From Methanomassiliicoccaceae archaeon (GTDB taxonomy: Archaea > Thermoplasmatota > Thermoplasmata > Methanomassiliicoccales > Methanomethylophilaceae), in contig JAEEOP010000034.1 in assembly GCA_016284295.1 (NCBI GenBank), positions 1 to 64,000 of the forward strand: a DNA stretch of 64,000 nt, written 5' to 3'. A program made the translations under genes and the position numbers. Positions 33,982 to 42,966 of this stretch are shown in pieces. Each line of letters opens with the position of its first letter. Within the stretch, counting starts at the first letter, position 1. The notes under the pieces are model-generated. The model saw only the letters and a program-made list of their open reading frames with translations, did not search any database and was not told where the DNA came from.

Positions 33982-35499
33982 ATGACGAAACAAGTGCATG
34001 TAGAAACCTGGGAGGATGTAGAAGCCCTCAAATCGACGGCGGATATCCTCCTGCCCTCCGATCCCCTCGACAGGGTGCTCGGTCAGGAAGAGGCCATCGA
34101 GCTCGCCAAGATTGCGGCGAAGCAGCGCAGGCACCTCCTCTTGGTCGGTCCCCCCGGGACCGGAAAGTCGATGATAGCCCGTGCCCTCTCCATGAACCTT
34201 CCCGCTCCCAAGCACGAGGTCCGCGTGGTCAAGAACCCGGAGAACCCGGAGAGGCCGCTGTTGTCCGTGCTGGACGAGGAGGAGGTCCTCAAGGAAGAGG
34301 ACATCAAGGCCGCATCCGTCGGCATCCTGCTGACTCCCGAGGAGGCCCCCAACAACGTCGCGGAGCACCTCGGATACAAGTGCAAGAACTGCGGAGGGTA
34401 CTCCCTCCCCACCGACCTGACCTGCCCCCACTGCAATCAGAGCAAGATGGACCAGGCGGTCAACAAATCCAACCCGTTCCAGGACATCCTTAACAACCTC
34501 AGCGGTGTGCTGGAGGTCAACATGCCCGAGCTCACCGCCGGGAAGGAGAAGGTCACCACCCGCGACAGGAATGACGAGCAGGTCATCTTCGAGCGTGCAG
34601 GCGACAAGATCCGCAAGCTCGACAGGGCAGCAATCGAGAAGAGGGCGGAGCTCCAGAGCACCAGCAACGAGAAGACGCTGGTCAATCTCAGGAGGAACCC
34701 CTTCGTGCTCGCCACCGGTGCATCCGAGACCGAGCTGCTGGGAGACGTCCGCCACGACCCCTACGGAGGCCATGAGAAGCTCGGGTCCCCCGCTTACGAG
34801 AGGGTCGTCGCCGGAGCCGTCCACGAGGCGCACGAAGGTGTGCTGTTCATCGACGAGATCTCCCATCTCAAGGACCTGCAGAGGTACATCCTCACAGCGA
34901 TGCAGGACAAGGTCTTCCCCATCACGGGAAGGAACCCCCAGTCCGCCGGAGCCAGTGTCAAGGTAGATGCGGTGCCTTGCGACTTCATCCTCGTCGCGGC
35001 ATGCAACATCCAGGACCTCGAGAACATCCTCTCGCCCCTCAGGTCGAGGATCATCGGAAACGGTTATGAGATCCTGGTGGACATCGCCATGCCGGACACC
35101 CCCCACAACCGCGCCAGATACGCGCAGTTCGTGGCTCAGGAGGTCCAGCTGGACGGTCACATTCCGCACGCGACCATCGATGCCGTGGAGAAGATCATCG
35201 CCGAAGGAAAGAGGCGCGCCAAGCTGGACAACCAGAACAACGCGCTCACCCTCAGGCTGAGGGAGCTGGGCGGACTCATCCGCTCCGCCGGGGACATCGC
35301 CGTGATGGAGAACTCCAAGTACATCACCGGCGACCACATCGAGAGGGCCCTGAGGAGATCCCGCAGCGTCGAGGAGCAGATCAAGGACCGCTACGGATCC
35401 TACAACAAGGGACTCTCCAAGGACGTCTCGTCCGCTCAGAAGGAGAGGTCCAGTTACTACTTCGAGACGGAGCACCTGGACGACTCCATGTTCTCCTGA
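33982..35499 (+). CDS. Lon-like AAA+ ATPase without protease domain, with inserted zinc ribbon
   Basis: This 505-aa protein is like the ATPase half of archaeal LonB: Walker A GPPGTGKS (residues 56-63), Walker B LFIDEISHLKDLQRY, sensor-type VAACNIQDLENILSPLRSRI and a helical lid. After the Walker A subdomain it has a zinc ribbon (Cys134, Cys137, Cys148, Cys151). It ends at SSYYFETEHLDDSMFS without the Ser-Lys protease domain or membrane helices of LonB. It may be an unfoldase or remodeller; its link with dnaG (5 bases apart) hints at nucleic-acid work. The ATG at 33982 is chosen over a TTG overlapping dnaG. Confidence 0.78.
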   Translation: MTKQVHVETWEDVEALKSTADILLPSDPLDRVLGQEEAIELAKIAAKQRRHLLLVGPPGTGKSMIARALSMNLPAPKHEVRVVKNPENPERPLLSVLDEEEVLKEEDIKAASVGILLTPEEAPNNVAEHLGYKCKNCGGYSLPTDLTCPHCNQSKMDQAVNKSNPFQDILNNLSGVLEVNMPELTAGKEKVTTRDRNDEQVIFERAGDKIRKLDRAAIEKRAELQSTSNEKTLVNLRRNPFVLATGASETELLGDVRHDPYGGHEKLGSPAYERVVAGAVHEAHEGVLFIDEISHLKDLQRYILTAMQDKVFPITGRNPQSAGASVKVDAVPCDFILVAACNIQDLENILSPLRSRIIGNGYEILVDIAMPDTPHNRARYAQFVAQEVQLDGHIPHATIDAVEKIIAEGKRRAKLDNQNNALTLRLRELGGLIRSAGDIAVMENSKYITGDHIERALRRSRSVEEQIKDRYGSYNKGLSKDVSSAQKERSSYYFETEHLDDSMFS

Positions 35500-35508
35500 A
35501 ATCCTTTA

Positions 35509-35527
35509 CAGGGGGGTCCTCCCCCTT
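35509..35527 (+). terminator. Hairpin terminator after the Lon-like gene
   Basis: CAGGGGGGTCCTCCCCCTTG forms a GC-rich hairpin with 5-6 paired bases just after the stop at 35499. It is followed by mixed rather than T-rich sequence, so strength is uncertain. Confidence 0.4.
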
Positions 35528-35588
35528 GCATATTCTTCGAGCATTCCTCGATAACAGTCATATATCCATCCCAGTCTATTCGCCTGTG

Positions 35589-37547
35589 ATGAGATACAGG
35601 ACGGTCCTAGCGGCGTTGGCCATTCTTCTTATGGTGTCAGCCGTCGCTATCTCCGTATCCATGCAGCAGGCGGATTCTGCCGCGGCGGACGAAGGCCCGA
35701 TCATCATCCTTCCGCAGGACACTTATCCCGATGCGGATGTCATCATAACAGCGGACGATAGAGGATACACTTTGGTCACTTTCAAGGCCTACGGCGATTA
35801 TGTCGTGACCGAGGAGCATCCGTCCATATGGTTCACGGAGACTTACAGGCCCAACCTGGACCTCACGGTCCGTAACATGTCGGAGGCCCCCGGGACCATG
35901 AAGATCGTATTCGACGGGGCCACGGTGAAGAGGCTGACGCTGCTGAACGTCGATTACAGGCAGGGGCTCAACGCAGGTATGGATCTGAGCTTCACCATGT
36001 ACGGCGGAACCATCCAGACCCTTTCGGTGCTGACCGTGTCCAAGGATGTGAAGGGCTATCTTCCATCTTCCTATGATTCCGCCCCGATGCCGCTGAGGTC
36101 CGCCGACATCAATCTGATCTCCGGAAAGATAGACCTCATCAACCCTACGACCGACATGGTCTCCATAAGCGATTACTCGCTGACCATGGAGTACCGCATG
36201 ACGGTCAACAGGGTGTTCACCACCGGCGAGAACGGCAGGTACTCCAACGTCTATGTCGCCATGCACGGTGCGACCATCGGATACATGGCGAACATCGCCT
36301 CGAAGATAGGCAATCTGGAGTACGAGATCCTGTCCGGGAGCATCGACTACTTCGCCATAGGGGCCAACTCCGAGCACAATTCGAGCAGGAACCTGTCGTC
36401 GATGGCAACATCGTACGTTAGCGGGGACGTCTCAGTCCACATCGGGGAGGAGACGGAGTTCACGCAATGCATCATAGGTGCGGGGATCCTGAACATCCCC
36501 CATGTCCTGTGCAATGGCGAGGTCATAACCGATGATGTCGTCCACATGGTGGTCATCGATGCACCGGGAACGACCATCAACAACGACATGGCATTCCTCA
36601 GCGAGAGGAGGAACACCGCGTATCACTTCTACGACTACAAGATCGGGCAGATGCCCTATCCCACGGTCATAATGGATTATTTCAAGTACAACAACAAGTC
36701 CGAGCGCGTCTATTCGGAGAGCGGTGTGTGGACCTCGATGTCCTCGACCATCTTGCCGGTGGGATCGGTGTTCTCGATCAACGCGGATTACTACATCACG
36801 TCGGATGCCACCTTCACCGTGTCCAAAGGCGCAACGATGTACAACTCGGACGATTTCATCATCTGCGGAACGCTGACGATCGACGGCACCCTGGTGAACA
36901 ACTCGTTCATCCAATCCAGGCCCGGTTCCACCATCACAGGGAACACCTCCGGAATCGGTGCGATAGCGGATTACGTCTACTATTCGGAGCCGACATCGAA
37001 CATCGATGTGATCTCCCACACGGCCGCGATAGTCGTGGCGCAGAACACGCAGTATCCGATCGAGAAGATCTCCGCCAGCCTCTTCGAGGACACCATATCG
37101 GTGACCATCGCCATCGGCGGTACGCAGCGTATCTTCTCCGACCAGATCTCCATATCTCTGCAGGACATCGGCCCGTCAGGCGATTTCGTGGATTCGTACA
37201 GGCTGGAGATCAAAGGCATCGACAGGACCCTCCTTGGACTTTGTACGGTGGATGTCAAGCTGCCTGTGAACCCCAACGAGTGCACGGCTGTGTACGTCTA
37301 CAACTCCGAAACCCAGAAGTACGACCTCCTGGCCACGGCGGAGTACGAATCGTCGATAACGTTCGATGCGGGTTCGGATAACCAGTTCTTCATGTACACC
37401 TATACGACGGACAGGCCGGTCCTTCCGGATTATTCCCCGATAGCGATCAACGCGGAGATCAAGCCTCTCGATTATTGGCTGTTCGCCGCGATCATAGCGG
37501 TGCTGGCGGTGACCGTCTATGCGCTGGTCACGATGAGGCGCCCCTGA
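35589..37547 (+). CDS. Large secreted, membrane-anchored surface protein
   Basis: This 652-aa protein has an N-terminal signal (RYRTVLAALAILLMVSAVAIS), a long Ser/Thr/Tyr-rich beta-type ectodomain and a C-terminal membrane helix (YWLFAAIIAVLAVTVYALV) followed by Arg-Arg. This is the layout of archaeal surface or adhesin-like proteins. The ATG at 35589 is chosen because it begins the signal peptide. I recognise no catalytic domain. Its 3' end overlaps the convergent acetyltransferase gene by 20 bases. Confidence 0.75.
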   Translation: MRYRTVLAALAILLMVSAVAISVSMQQADSAAADEGPIIILPQDTYPDADVIITADDRGYTLVTFKAYGDYVVTEEHPSIWFTETYRPNLDLTVRNMSEAPGTMKIVFDGATVKRLTLLNVDYRQGLNAGMDLSFTMYGGTIQTLSVLTVSKDVKGYLPSSYDSAPMPLRSADINLISGKIDLINPTTDMVSISDYSLTMEYRMTVNRVFTTGENGRYSNVYVAMHGATIGYMANIASKIGNLEYEILSGSIDYFAIGANSEHNSSRNLSSMATSYVSGDVSVHIGEETEFTQCIIGAGILNIPHVLCNGEVITDDVVHMVVIDAPGTTINNDMAFLSERRNTAYHFYDYKIGQMPYPTVIMDYFKYNNKSERVYSESGVWTSMSSTILPVGSVFSINADYYITSDATFTVSKGATMYNSDDFIICGTLTIDGTLVNNSFIQSRPGSTITGNTSGIGAIADYVYYSEPTSNIDVISHTAAIVVAQNTQYPIEKISASLFEDTISVTIAIGGTQRIFSDQISISLQDIGPSGDFVDSYRLEIKGIDRTLLGLCTVDVKLPVNPNECTAVYVYNSETQKYDLLATAEYESSITFDAGSDNQFFMYTYTTDRPVLPDYSPIAINAEIKPLDYWLFAAIIAVLAVTVYALVTMRRP

Positions 37548-37992
37548 GGCCGTCCAGCCTCAGCAGCATCCTGATGCCGTCCTGTCCCGGGCCGTAGAGG
37601 TCGCGGACCTCCTCCTTGTCGACGAACCCCCATCTGGTGTAGAGGCCATGGGCCCTGCGGTTGCTGGTGCGGAGCTCAAGCTGGATCTCGGAATAACCCT
37701 GCATGAAGCAGCACACGCGGAACTTCTCGAACAGGGATGTGCCGATGCCTCTGTCCCTGTACCTCTCATCGACTGCGAACAGGGTGATGGATGCCCTCCT
37801 CTTGTCGATCGGGGTGCTGCAAAGGGCACCTATTATGTTCCCGACAGGGTCCGTGGCCACAAACTGTCCCTCTGGCCACATCATGATGAAGTATTCGATC
37901 ACGTCCAAGGAGAAGCTCCCGTCCAGATTGCGGTTCATGAGGGAGAAGACCGATATCGAATCGGTCAGCTCCATCCTGCGGCAGATGGTCAT
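37528..37992 (-). CDS. GNAT acetyltransferase, RimI-like
   Basis: This 154-aa GNAT protein has the acetyl-CoA site FAVDERYRDRGIGTSLFEKF (the R-x-x-G-I-G loop) and the C-terminal signature LELRTSNRRAHGLYTRWGFVD, closest to N-terminal protein acetyltransferases of the RimI/Ard1 type. The start ATG overlaps the stop of the upstream surface PLD gene (ATGA). Its substrate is unknown, protein N termini being the likely target. Confidence 0.85.
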   Translation of the reverse strand: MTICRRMELTDSISVFSLMNRNLDGSFSLDVIEYFIMMWPEGQFVATDPVGNIIGALCSTPIDKRRASITLFAVDERYRDRGIGTSLFEKFRVCCFMQGYSEIQLELRTSNRRAHGLYTRWGFVDKEEVRDLYGPGQDGIRMLLRLDGLRGASS

Positions 37993-39989
37993 CTTCCGCC
38001 CCTTGAGATTTTGATCGCCGCAACGATCAGTGCGATCAGGATGACAATTATCGGCACGATGTATTGCTTGTACTTCTCCATGGATCCGAGGTCGATGTCC
38101 GGGAGGATGGAATTCCCCTTAACGGTGAAGTATGCTTCCGCATACCCTGTGTTGTTGCCGCCGTCGGATACGGTGACCCTCAGAGTGTGCCCTCCTTCTG
38201 ATGCTGTGAGCACCGTCCTGGGGGAATCGGTCACCTTGGTCTCCGAATCCAGGATCCAGGTGTATGTGAAGCTCCCTGATTGTTCTACGCCGACGGTCAC
38301 CGTGATGGTCTCGTCAGAGGAGTAGGTGTCCTTGATCTCTTCGAACCATACGTTCAGCCCGGAGTACTTGTAGTTCCTCTCGAAGTCCAGCAGGAACACG
38401 TCCGCGTAATAATCGGAGACCTCCTTGGAATGGATGGCCACCATGGTCTCCCTGTTGTTCTTGAACGAGTTGTCGGTCCAGTTGACCGAGGTAACGATGA
38501 CCGTGTCGTCGCATATGACGCCCTTGTTGTGAACATAGGGGTTGCTCATCTCGGCCGCTTTCACTCCGAAGGTCGCATTGATCGTGTCTATGTCCGATGC
38601 CGAGGACGGGTCGCCGATTATGAGTCTGGTGTCCAGTCCGGACCATGCCTTCTTGGCCATGGTCGACAGAGGGGACTCGTAGTCGCGGTTGAGGAAGTTC
38701 GAGGCCACATCCTGCTGCTGAGAATAGATCCTCTCCTTCGCGTTGTCCATGTAGTACAGGGTGCCGTCCCAAGAGCTGTCCGGGGAAAGCATCGGTGTGA
38801 TCTTCGCGGGGTAGGATGTGCTGCTGTACTCGCCGGAAGGGGATGTGTATGTGAGCCTCTTGGCCTTGGCGTTGACGACTATCTCCTCGAATGCGAACAC
38901 GTCGCCGTACGATCTGTCCGAATCGTTCATGAAGACATCCGTCATGAATCTCGCATAGTCCTTTGATTCCACTATGGCGCCCCATCCGCGGTTGCCATTG
39001 GCAGCCTTTGTGCCGGAGAGGTTGTCGTCGTTCATGTTGGCCTTGGTCCAGTTCTCGGAGGTGATGATGACCTTCTCCCCGTCGATCACGCAGTATTTGG
39101 CGTGGTGGTAGGAGAATCTGTCGCCGCTGTCCCCGATGAAGAGGATCTCCCCTCCCGCGTCCGCCAGTGTCTTGAGCATAGAGGAATCCTGGATCGGCTT
39201 GTAGTCCCCGAGAGGGTACCTCTCGAGCATCACGGTGACGTCCACGCCCCTCTTCTCCAGCTCGCAGAGGAGGGCGATGAGGTTGGGGGACGAGAGGATG
39301 TATATCGCGAGGTACACGGTATCATGTGCATCTTCCAACGCCCTGTATATCGGCACGCCCCTGTCGTCCGGGAAGACGAAGGGGGTAACCATGGCATCCA
39401 TCTTCAGTTCGGGGTCGAAGAAGTTGTCGGTCAGCCCTACCTTGGTGCTATGCCAACATGACGCATCGTTTCCTAGAACGATCCTAATTGCGAACCAGTT
39501 GTTGGTCATCTTGAAGGGATTGCCTGTCCAGACCGTCCTGTCCGATATTGTTATGTTGCCGTAGCAGAAGCCGTCGATGACGGTCTGTCCTCTGAAGAGA
39601 TAGACGTCGTCGCCGCTGTTGTTCAGAGCGAAGTTGTTGGTGACCGTGACGCCGTCGGAACCGTTGCAATATGTCGTATGGCGTCCCTGGAACGCGGATC
39701 CGGACACCGCCGTCTTGCAGACGGTGACGGTCTCTCCGGGCGCTATGTAAAGGTCCTGAGAGAATGTTATCCTTCCTTCGGAGGAGCCTGTCGGATTGTC
39801 CGTGATGGAATAGCCGGACAGGTTGATCCTCGCGTTGCTGTAATTGTGGATCGATATACCTTCATCTTCCCCGTACGGGTTGACTTCGTACAGTGAGAGT
39901 CCGCCCTCCGCCGCATCAGCTCCGGGCATCAGCACGATGGCTGGAATCAGCAGCAGAAGGATGACTGGGATGACGTAGACCGACCTCAT
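37989..39989 (-). CDS. Surface-anchored phospholipase D-like protein with lamin-tail domain
   Basis: The 666-aa protein has a signal peptide (YVIPVILLLLIPAIVLMPGADA), a lamin-tail-like domain (about 28-170; YEVNPYGEDEGISIHNYSN), two PLD domains each with HxKxxxxD (YHHAKYCVIDGEK and YVHNKGVICDDT), a PKD-like beta domain near 545-630, and a C-terminal membrane helix. Both HKD motifs are intact, so it is probably an active extracellular phosphodiesterase or nuclease. It lies outside the cell on the topology implied by the signal and terminal helix. Confidence 0.83.
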   Translation of the reverse strand: MRSVYVIPVILLLLIPAIVLMPGADAAEGGLSLYEVNPYGEDEGISIHNYSNARINLSGYSITDNPTGSSEGRITFSQDLYIAPGETVTVCKTAVSGSAFQGRHTTYCNGSDGVTVTNNFALNNSGDDVYLFRGQTVIDGFCYGNITISDRTVWTGNPFKMTNNWFAIRIVLGNDASCWHSTKVGLTDNFFDPELKMDAMVTPFVFPDDRGVPIYRALEDAHDTVYLAIYILSSPNLIALLCELEKRGVDVTVMLERYPLGDYKPIQDSSMLKTLADAGGEILFIGDSGDRFSYHHAKYCVIDGEKVIITSENWTKANMNDDNLSGTKAANGNRGWGAIVESKDYARFMTDVFMNDSDRSYGDVFAFEEIVVNAKAKRLTYTSPSGEYSSTSYPAKITPMLSPDSSWDGTLYYMDNAKERIYSQQQDVASNFLNRDYESPLSTMAKKAWSGLDTRLIIGDPSSASDIDTINATFGVKAAEMSNPYVHNKGVICDDTVIVTSVNWTDNSFKNNRETMVAIHSKEVSDYYADVFLLDFERNYKYSGLNVWFEEIKDTYSSDETITVTVGVEQSGSFTYTWILDSETKVTDSPRTVLTASEGGHTLRVTVSDGGNNTGYAEAYFTVKGNSILPDIDLGSMEKYKQYIVPIIVILIALIVAAIKISRGGR

Positions 39990-40027
39990 GAATCGGAGGA
40001 TTCAGCCCTTTGATTTAGATATGACGC

Positions 40028-40711
40028 TCAGATGCAACTGATGAGGTCCCTGATTACCTCGTCGGGGTTCTTCGCCTTGACGACGCCCGACGCCAGGAGT
40101 ACGCCCTCGGCTCCGAGGTCCACGGCCGCCTTCACATCCCTGCCGTTCTTGACACCGGCTCCGCAGAGGACCTTGATGGACTTGTCCACGGATTTCACCG
40201 ACTCCACCGTATCGGAGACGATCTTGGGATTCGCGGTGGTCACGGAGATGTCCCCGCCGATGAGTTCGGGGGGTTCCACGGCTATGTAGCAGGGGGAGAA
40301 TCTGGCAAGGTCCTTGGCGATGTCCACCGTGTCCGCGCAGACGCAGGTGACAAGGTCCAGGTCCTTGCACATCTGGACACAAGCGCCCACGTCCTCCGCG
40401 GGCTGCTTGTGCTCCGAATGGTTTATGAGGGTGCCTGAGGCACCCGCCGATTTGACAAGCGAGGGGGTAGTGAATCCGGTCCCGGATCCGGGCTTGCGGG
40501 GATCTACGTTCTGGGAGTAGACGGGGATGTCCACCTGGTCGGCGACGTACGACAGCTCGGTCATCGGAGGGCAAACGATGATGTTCGCGCCCGTCTCGTC
40601 GACGATGGAGCCGCATATGCTGGCCAGCTTGAGGGCCTTCTCGCCCTCGATCTCCGAGTACACCTTGAAGTTGATTATCACTGCCGGATCGCTACCGCTC
40701 ATCTCGCTCAC
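40028..40711 (-). CDS. tpiA: Triosephosphate isomerase, archaeal type
   Basis: TpiA interconverts the triose phosphates. The 227-aa protein is the shorter archaeal form with VIINFKVYSE (Asn-Lys), VYSQNVDPRKPGSGTG, LINHSEHKQP (catalytic His), IAVEPPELIG (catalytic Glu) and LCGAGVKNGRDV. It overlaps the FBP aldolase/phosphatase gene by four bases, so two consecutive gluconeogenic steps are co-translated. Confidence 0.95.
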   Translation of the reverse strand: MSEMSGSDPAVIINFKVYSEIEGEKALKLASICGSIVDETGANIIVCPPMTELSYVADQVDIPVYSQNVDPRKPGSGTGFTTPSLVKSAGASGTLINHSEHKQPAEDVGACVQMCKDLDLVTCVCADTVDIAKDLARFSPCYIAVEPPELIGGDISVTTANPKIVSDTVESVKSVDKSIKVLCGAGVKNGRDVKAAVDLGAEGVLLASGVVKAKNPDEVIRDLISCI

Positions 40712-41910
40712 TCAACTTCGGTCTTCTTTTTCTTGGAAGCGGTCTTCTTCTTGGGCTTCTCTGCCTCGTCGAGGGAGATGAACCTGTCGGTCAGCTCCTT
40801 GAGCACGTCGGGCCTGGAGGTGTACTCCATCTCCTCGGCTCCGAGGATCGAGGGCACGAAGGGTCCCTGGGACCTCATGAACTTGCTAGCCCTGATGGCG
40901 TTCCTGCGTGCCTCGTCGAAAGTGGAGGTTCCGAAGAAGTCCACGGGGATGTGCTCTCCGTTCTTGGCTCCGTAGGGCTCGAGACCCTGGAGCTTTCCGT
41001 TGTTGAGCTGGAATCCGAGACAGCAGATTCTTGGGGGTCCGTCGTAGTATGTGGGGTCGGAGTCTTCGGGCGAGCAGGGGTAGAACGCACCGATGTGCGA
41101 TCCCCTCATCCATCCGGCCACGAGCATCGTGGTGTTGATGAAGGGCTGGGTGTACTCTCCGACGGAGGGCAGACCGCTCTGGCACCTGCAGATGCAGACG
41201 GGGTCGTCCTTTCCGACGTACCTTCCGGCGGTCATGTTCAGCTTGTCGGTGGAGACGACGGCCGCGGGACCGATACCGGACCTGGAGATGACCCTCTTGA
41301 TAGCGTATCTGGATGTGTCTCCGAGCAGCGAGAGGATGCTCCATGACTCCTCAGGAGCGGACATGACGACCTTCTTGTTGGCCATGACGTCCTGGATCTC
41401 GAAGTCGAATCCCTGCTTGGCCCTCTTGTCGATGACCAGTCCGGTGGTCGTGAAGGGGTCCATGAAGATCCTAGTGAGGGGCAGCGAGTATGCGGAGGGC
41501 TCCGTCTTGTCCGCCATGAAGAACAGCAGAGGCTCGGATCCCCTCTCCTCGAACGTCATCTCGGCGGAACCGGGTCCCGCTCCCTTGACGTTACCGGAGA
41601 AAGCATCTGTGAGGATGTCCTGTCCTGCAGCGTACAGCTTCATCTTCTTGGCGATCTTTGTCGCTTCCTGGAAGCATTCCCAGGCGGCTCCGTGGACGTC
41701 GCTGTTGTTCTCTCCCTTGTAGTGGGTCATGTAGAGGTTGATGTCGTCTCCGACACGTGTTACGTAGAAATCCTCTATGGTTCCTGCCTTCTGAGCGTCC
41801 TTGAGGACGTTCCTTGCAGCATCGAGCATCGAGGGGTGGGGCCTGGCGTGTCCGACGACCGATCCCACATCCGCCTTGATGATTGAGACTGTGACTTTCT
41901 CTGCAGACAT
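40708..41910 (-). CDS. Fructose-1,6-bisphosphate aldolase/phosphatase
   Basis: This bifunctional gluconeogenic enzyme condenses triose phosphates and removes the 1-phosphate. The 400-aa protein has VSIIKADVGSVVGHARPHP (metal and Schiff-base region at the start), HGAAWECFQEATKIAKKMKLYAAGQD, GPGSAEMTFEERGSEP, and GAFYPCSPEDSDPTYYDGPPR, all characteristic. The end carries a Lys-rich tail (KPKKKTASKKKKTEVE) beyond the usual fold. A TATA-like AATTTAATACC near 41950-41960 (minus strand) fits its promoter. Confidence 0.94.
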   Translation of the reverse strand: MSAEKVTVSIIKADVGSVVGHARPHPSMLDAARNVLKDAQKAGTIEDFYVTRVGDDINLYMTHYKGENNSDVHGAAWECFQEATKIAKKMKLYAAGQDILTDAFSGNVKGAGPGSAEMTFEERGSEPLLFFMADKTEPSAYSLPLTRIFMDPFTTTGLVIDKRAKQGFDFEIQDVMANKKVVMSAPEESWSILSLLGDTSRYAIKRVISRSGIGPAAVVSTDKLNMTAGRYVGKDDPVCICRCQSGLPSVGEYTQPFINTTMLVAGWMRGSHIGAFYPCSPEDSDPTYYDGPPRICCLGFQLNNGKLQGLEPYGAKNGEHIPVDFFGTSTFDEARRNAIRASKFMRSQGPFVPSILGAEEMEYTSRPDVLKELTDRFISLDEAEKPKKKTASKKKKTEVE

Positions 41911-42173
41911 GTTAACAACCTGTATAATCAGAGGATAGTGGGCATGGTATTAAATTGGTTTTGTTCGACGAATGGCTTCCGTACGGCAGTTCCAGCATAT
42001 CAGCCAGTTCTTATCGGATGCGTGTGTTATATGTTCTTCATATCCCAGTCCGATGCATTGATTTTTGATGATAAAAATTAAGATGTCACATTTAATAATT
42101 CGGATTACTTACTATTCGGACGCCATCTCTGAAATCGGTAATCCTAATAAGCAGACCCACGATAGCATGGGTA
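41911..42173. promoter_or_regulatory. Divergent promoter region of the FBP aldolase/phosphatase and gpmA genes
   Basis: The gap holds the minus-strand TATA-like box near 41950-41960 and an AT-rich stretch at 42060-42120. TCCTAATAAGC (about 42143-42153) is a weak candidate box for gpmA. No gene is supported. Confidence 0.4.
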
Positions 42174-42929
42174 ATGACAGGCAACATGACTCTTGTACTA
42201 CTCCGTCACGGAGAGAGCGAATGGAACAAGCAGAATCTCTTCACGGGATGGACCGACGTGGACCTCTCCGACACCGGAAGGGCCGAGGCGGCTTCCGCGG
42301 GGAAGCTCATGAAGGATGAGGGATTCGACTTCGACGTATGCTACACATCATACCTCAAACGCGCCATCCACACGCTGAACATCGCCCTCTGCCAGATGGA
42401 CAGGGAGTGGCTGCCTGTGATCAAGACCTGGAAGCTCAACGAGAGGCACTACGGCGCCCTCCAGGGGCTCAACAAGGCCGAGACCGCCGAGAAGTACGGC
42501 GAGGACCGGGTCAAGAAGTGGAGGAGATCCTACGACATCCCCCCGCCGTCCCTCAAGGAGGACGACGAGCGCAACCCCGCCCTCCAGGAGCAGTACAGAG
42601 GGGTCCCCAAGGACTCTCTCCCCCTGACCGAGAGCCTCAAGGACACGGTGGCAAGGGCCGTGCCGTTCTTCAACGACGTCATCAGGCCCAGGATGCTCGC
42701 CGGGGACAGGATCATCATCGCCGCCCACGGCAACTCCCTGCGCGCCCTCGTGAAGTACTTCGAGGACATCTCCGACGAGGACATCGTCGGCGTCAACATC
42801 CCCACCGGTGTTCCGCTGGTGTACGAGTTCGACCAGGACTTCAAGGTCATCTTCAAGAGGTACCTGGGCGACCAGGACGCGGTCAATGCTAAGATGAACG
42901 CGGTGGCCAACCAGGCGAAGAAGAAATGA
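42174..42929 (+). CDS. gpmA: 2,3-bisphosphoglycerate-dependent phosphoglycerate mutase (bacterial type)
   Basis: GpmA interconverts 3- and 2-phosphoglycerate through a phosphohistidine. The 251-aa protein has [29 protein letters not shown] (catalytic His), [18 protein letters not shown], and [13 protein letters not shown] (second His). Most archaea use the unrelated metal-dependent mutase, so this is probably acquired from bacteria. The start may be 42174 or the ATG at 42186, which begins at MTLVLLRHG. Confidence 0.92.
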   Translation: MTGNMTLVLLRHGESEWNKQNLFTGWTDVDLSDTGRAEAASAGKLMKDEGFDFDVCYTSYLKRAIHTLNIALCQMDREWLPVIKTWKLNERHYGALQGLNKAETAEKYGEDRVKKWRRSYDIPPPSLKEDDERNPALQEQYRGVPKDSLPLTESLKDTVARAVPFFNDVIRPRMLAGDRIIIAAHGNSLRALVKYFEDISDEDIVGVNIPTGVPLVYEFDQDFKVIFKRYLGDQDAVNAKMNAVANQAKKK

Positions 42930-42966
42930 ACATCATATAAATGAGGAATCAATCGGGTTGAACATC

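Noticed and set aside
33052-35475. Very long minus-strand frame (about 800 codons) opposite dnaG and the Lon-like gene
   Set aside because: It is antisense to two well-supported genes; its Ser/Arg repeats are the mirror of the charged dnaG repeats.
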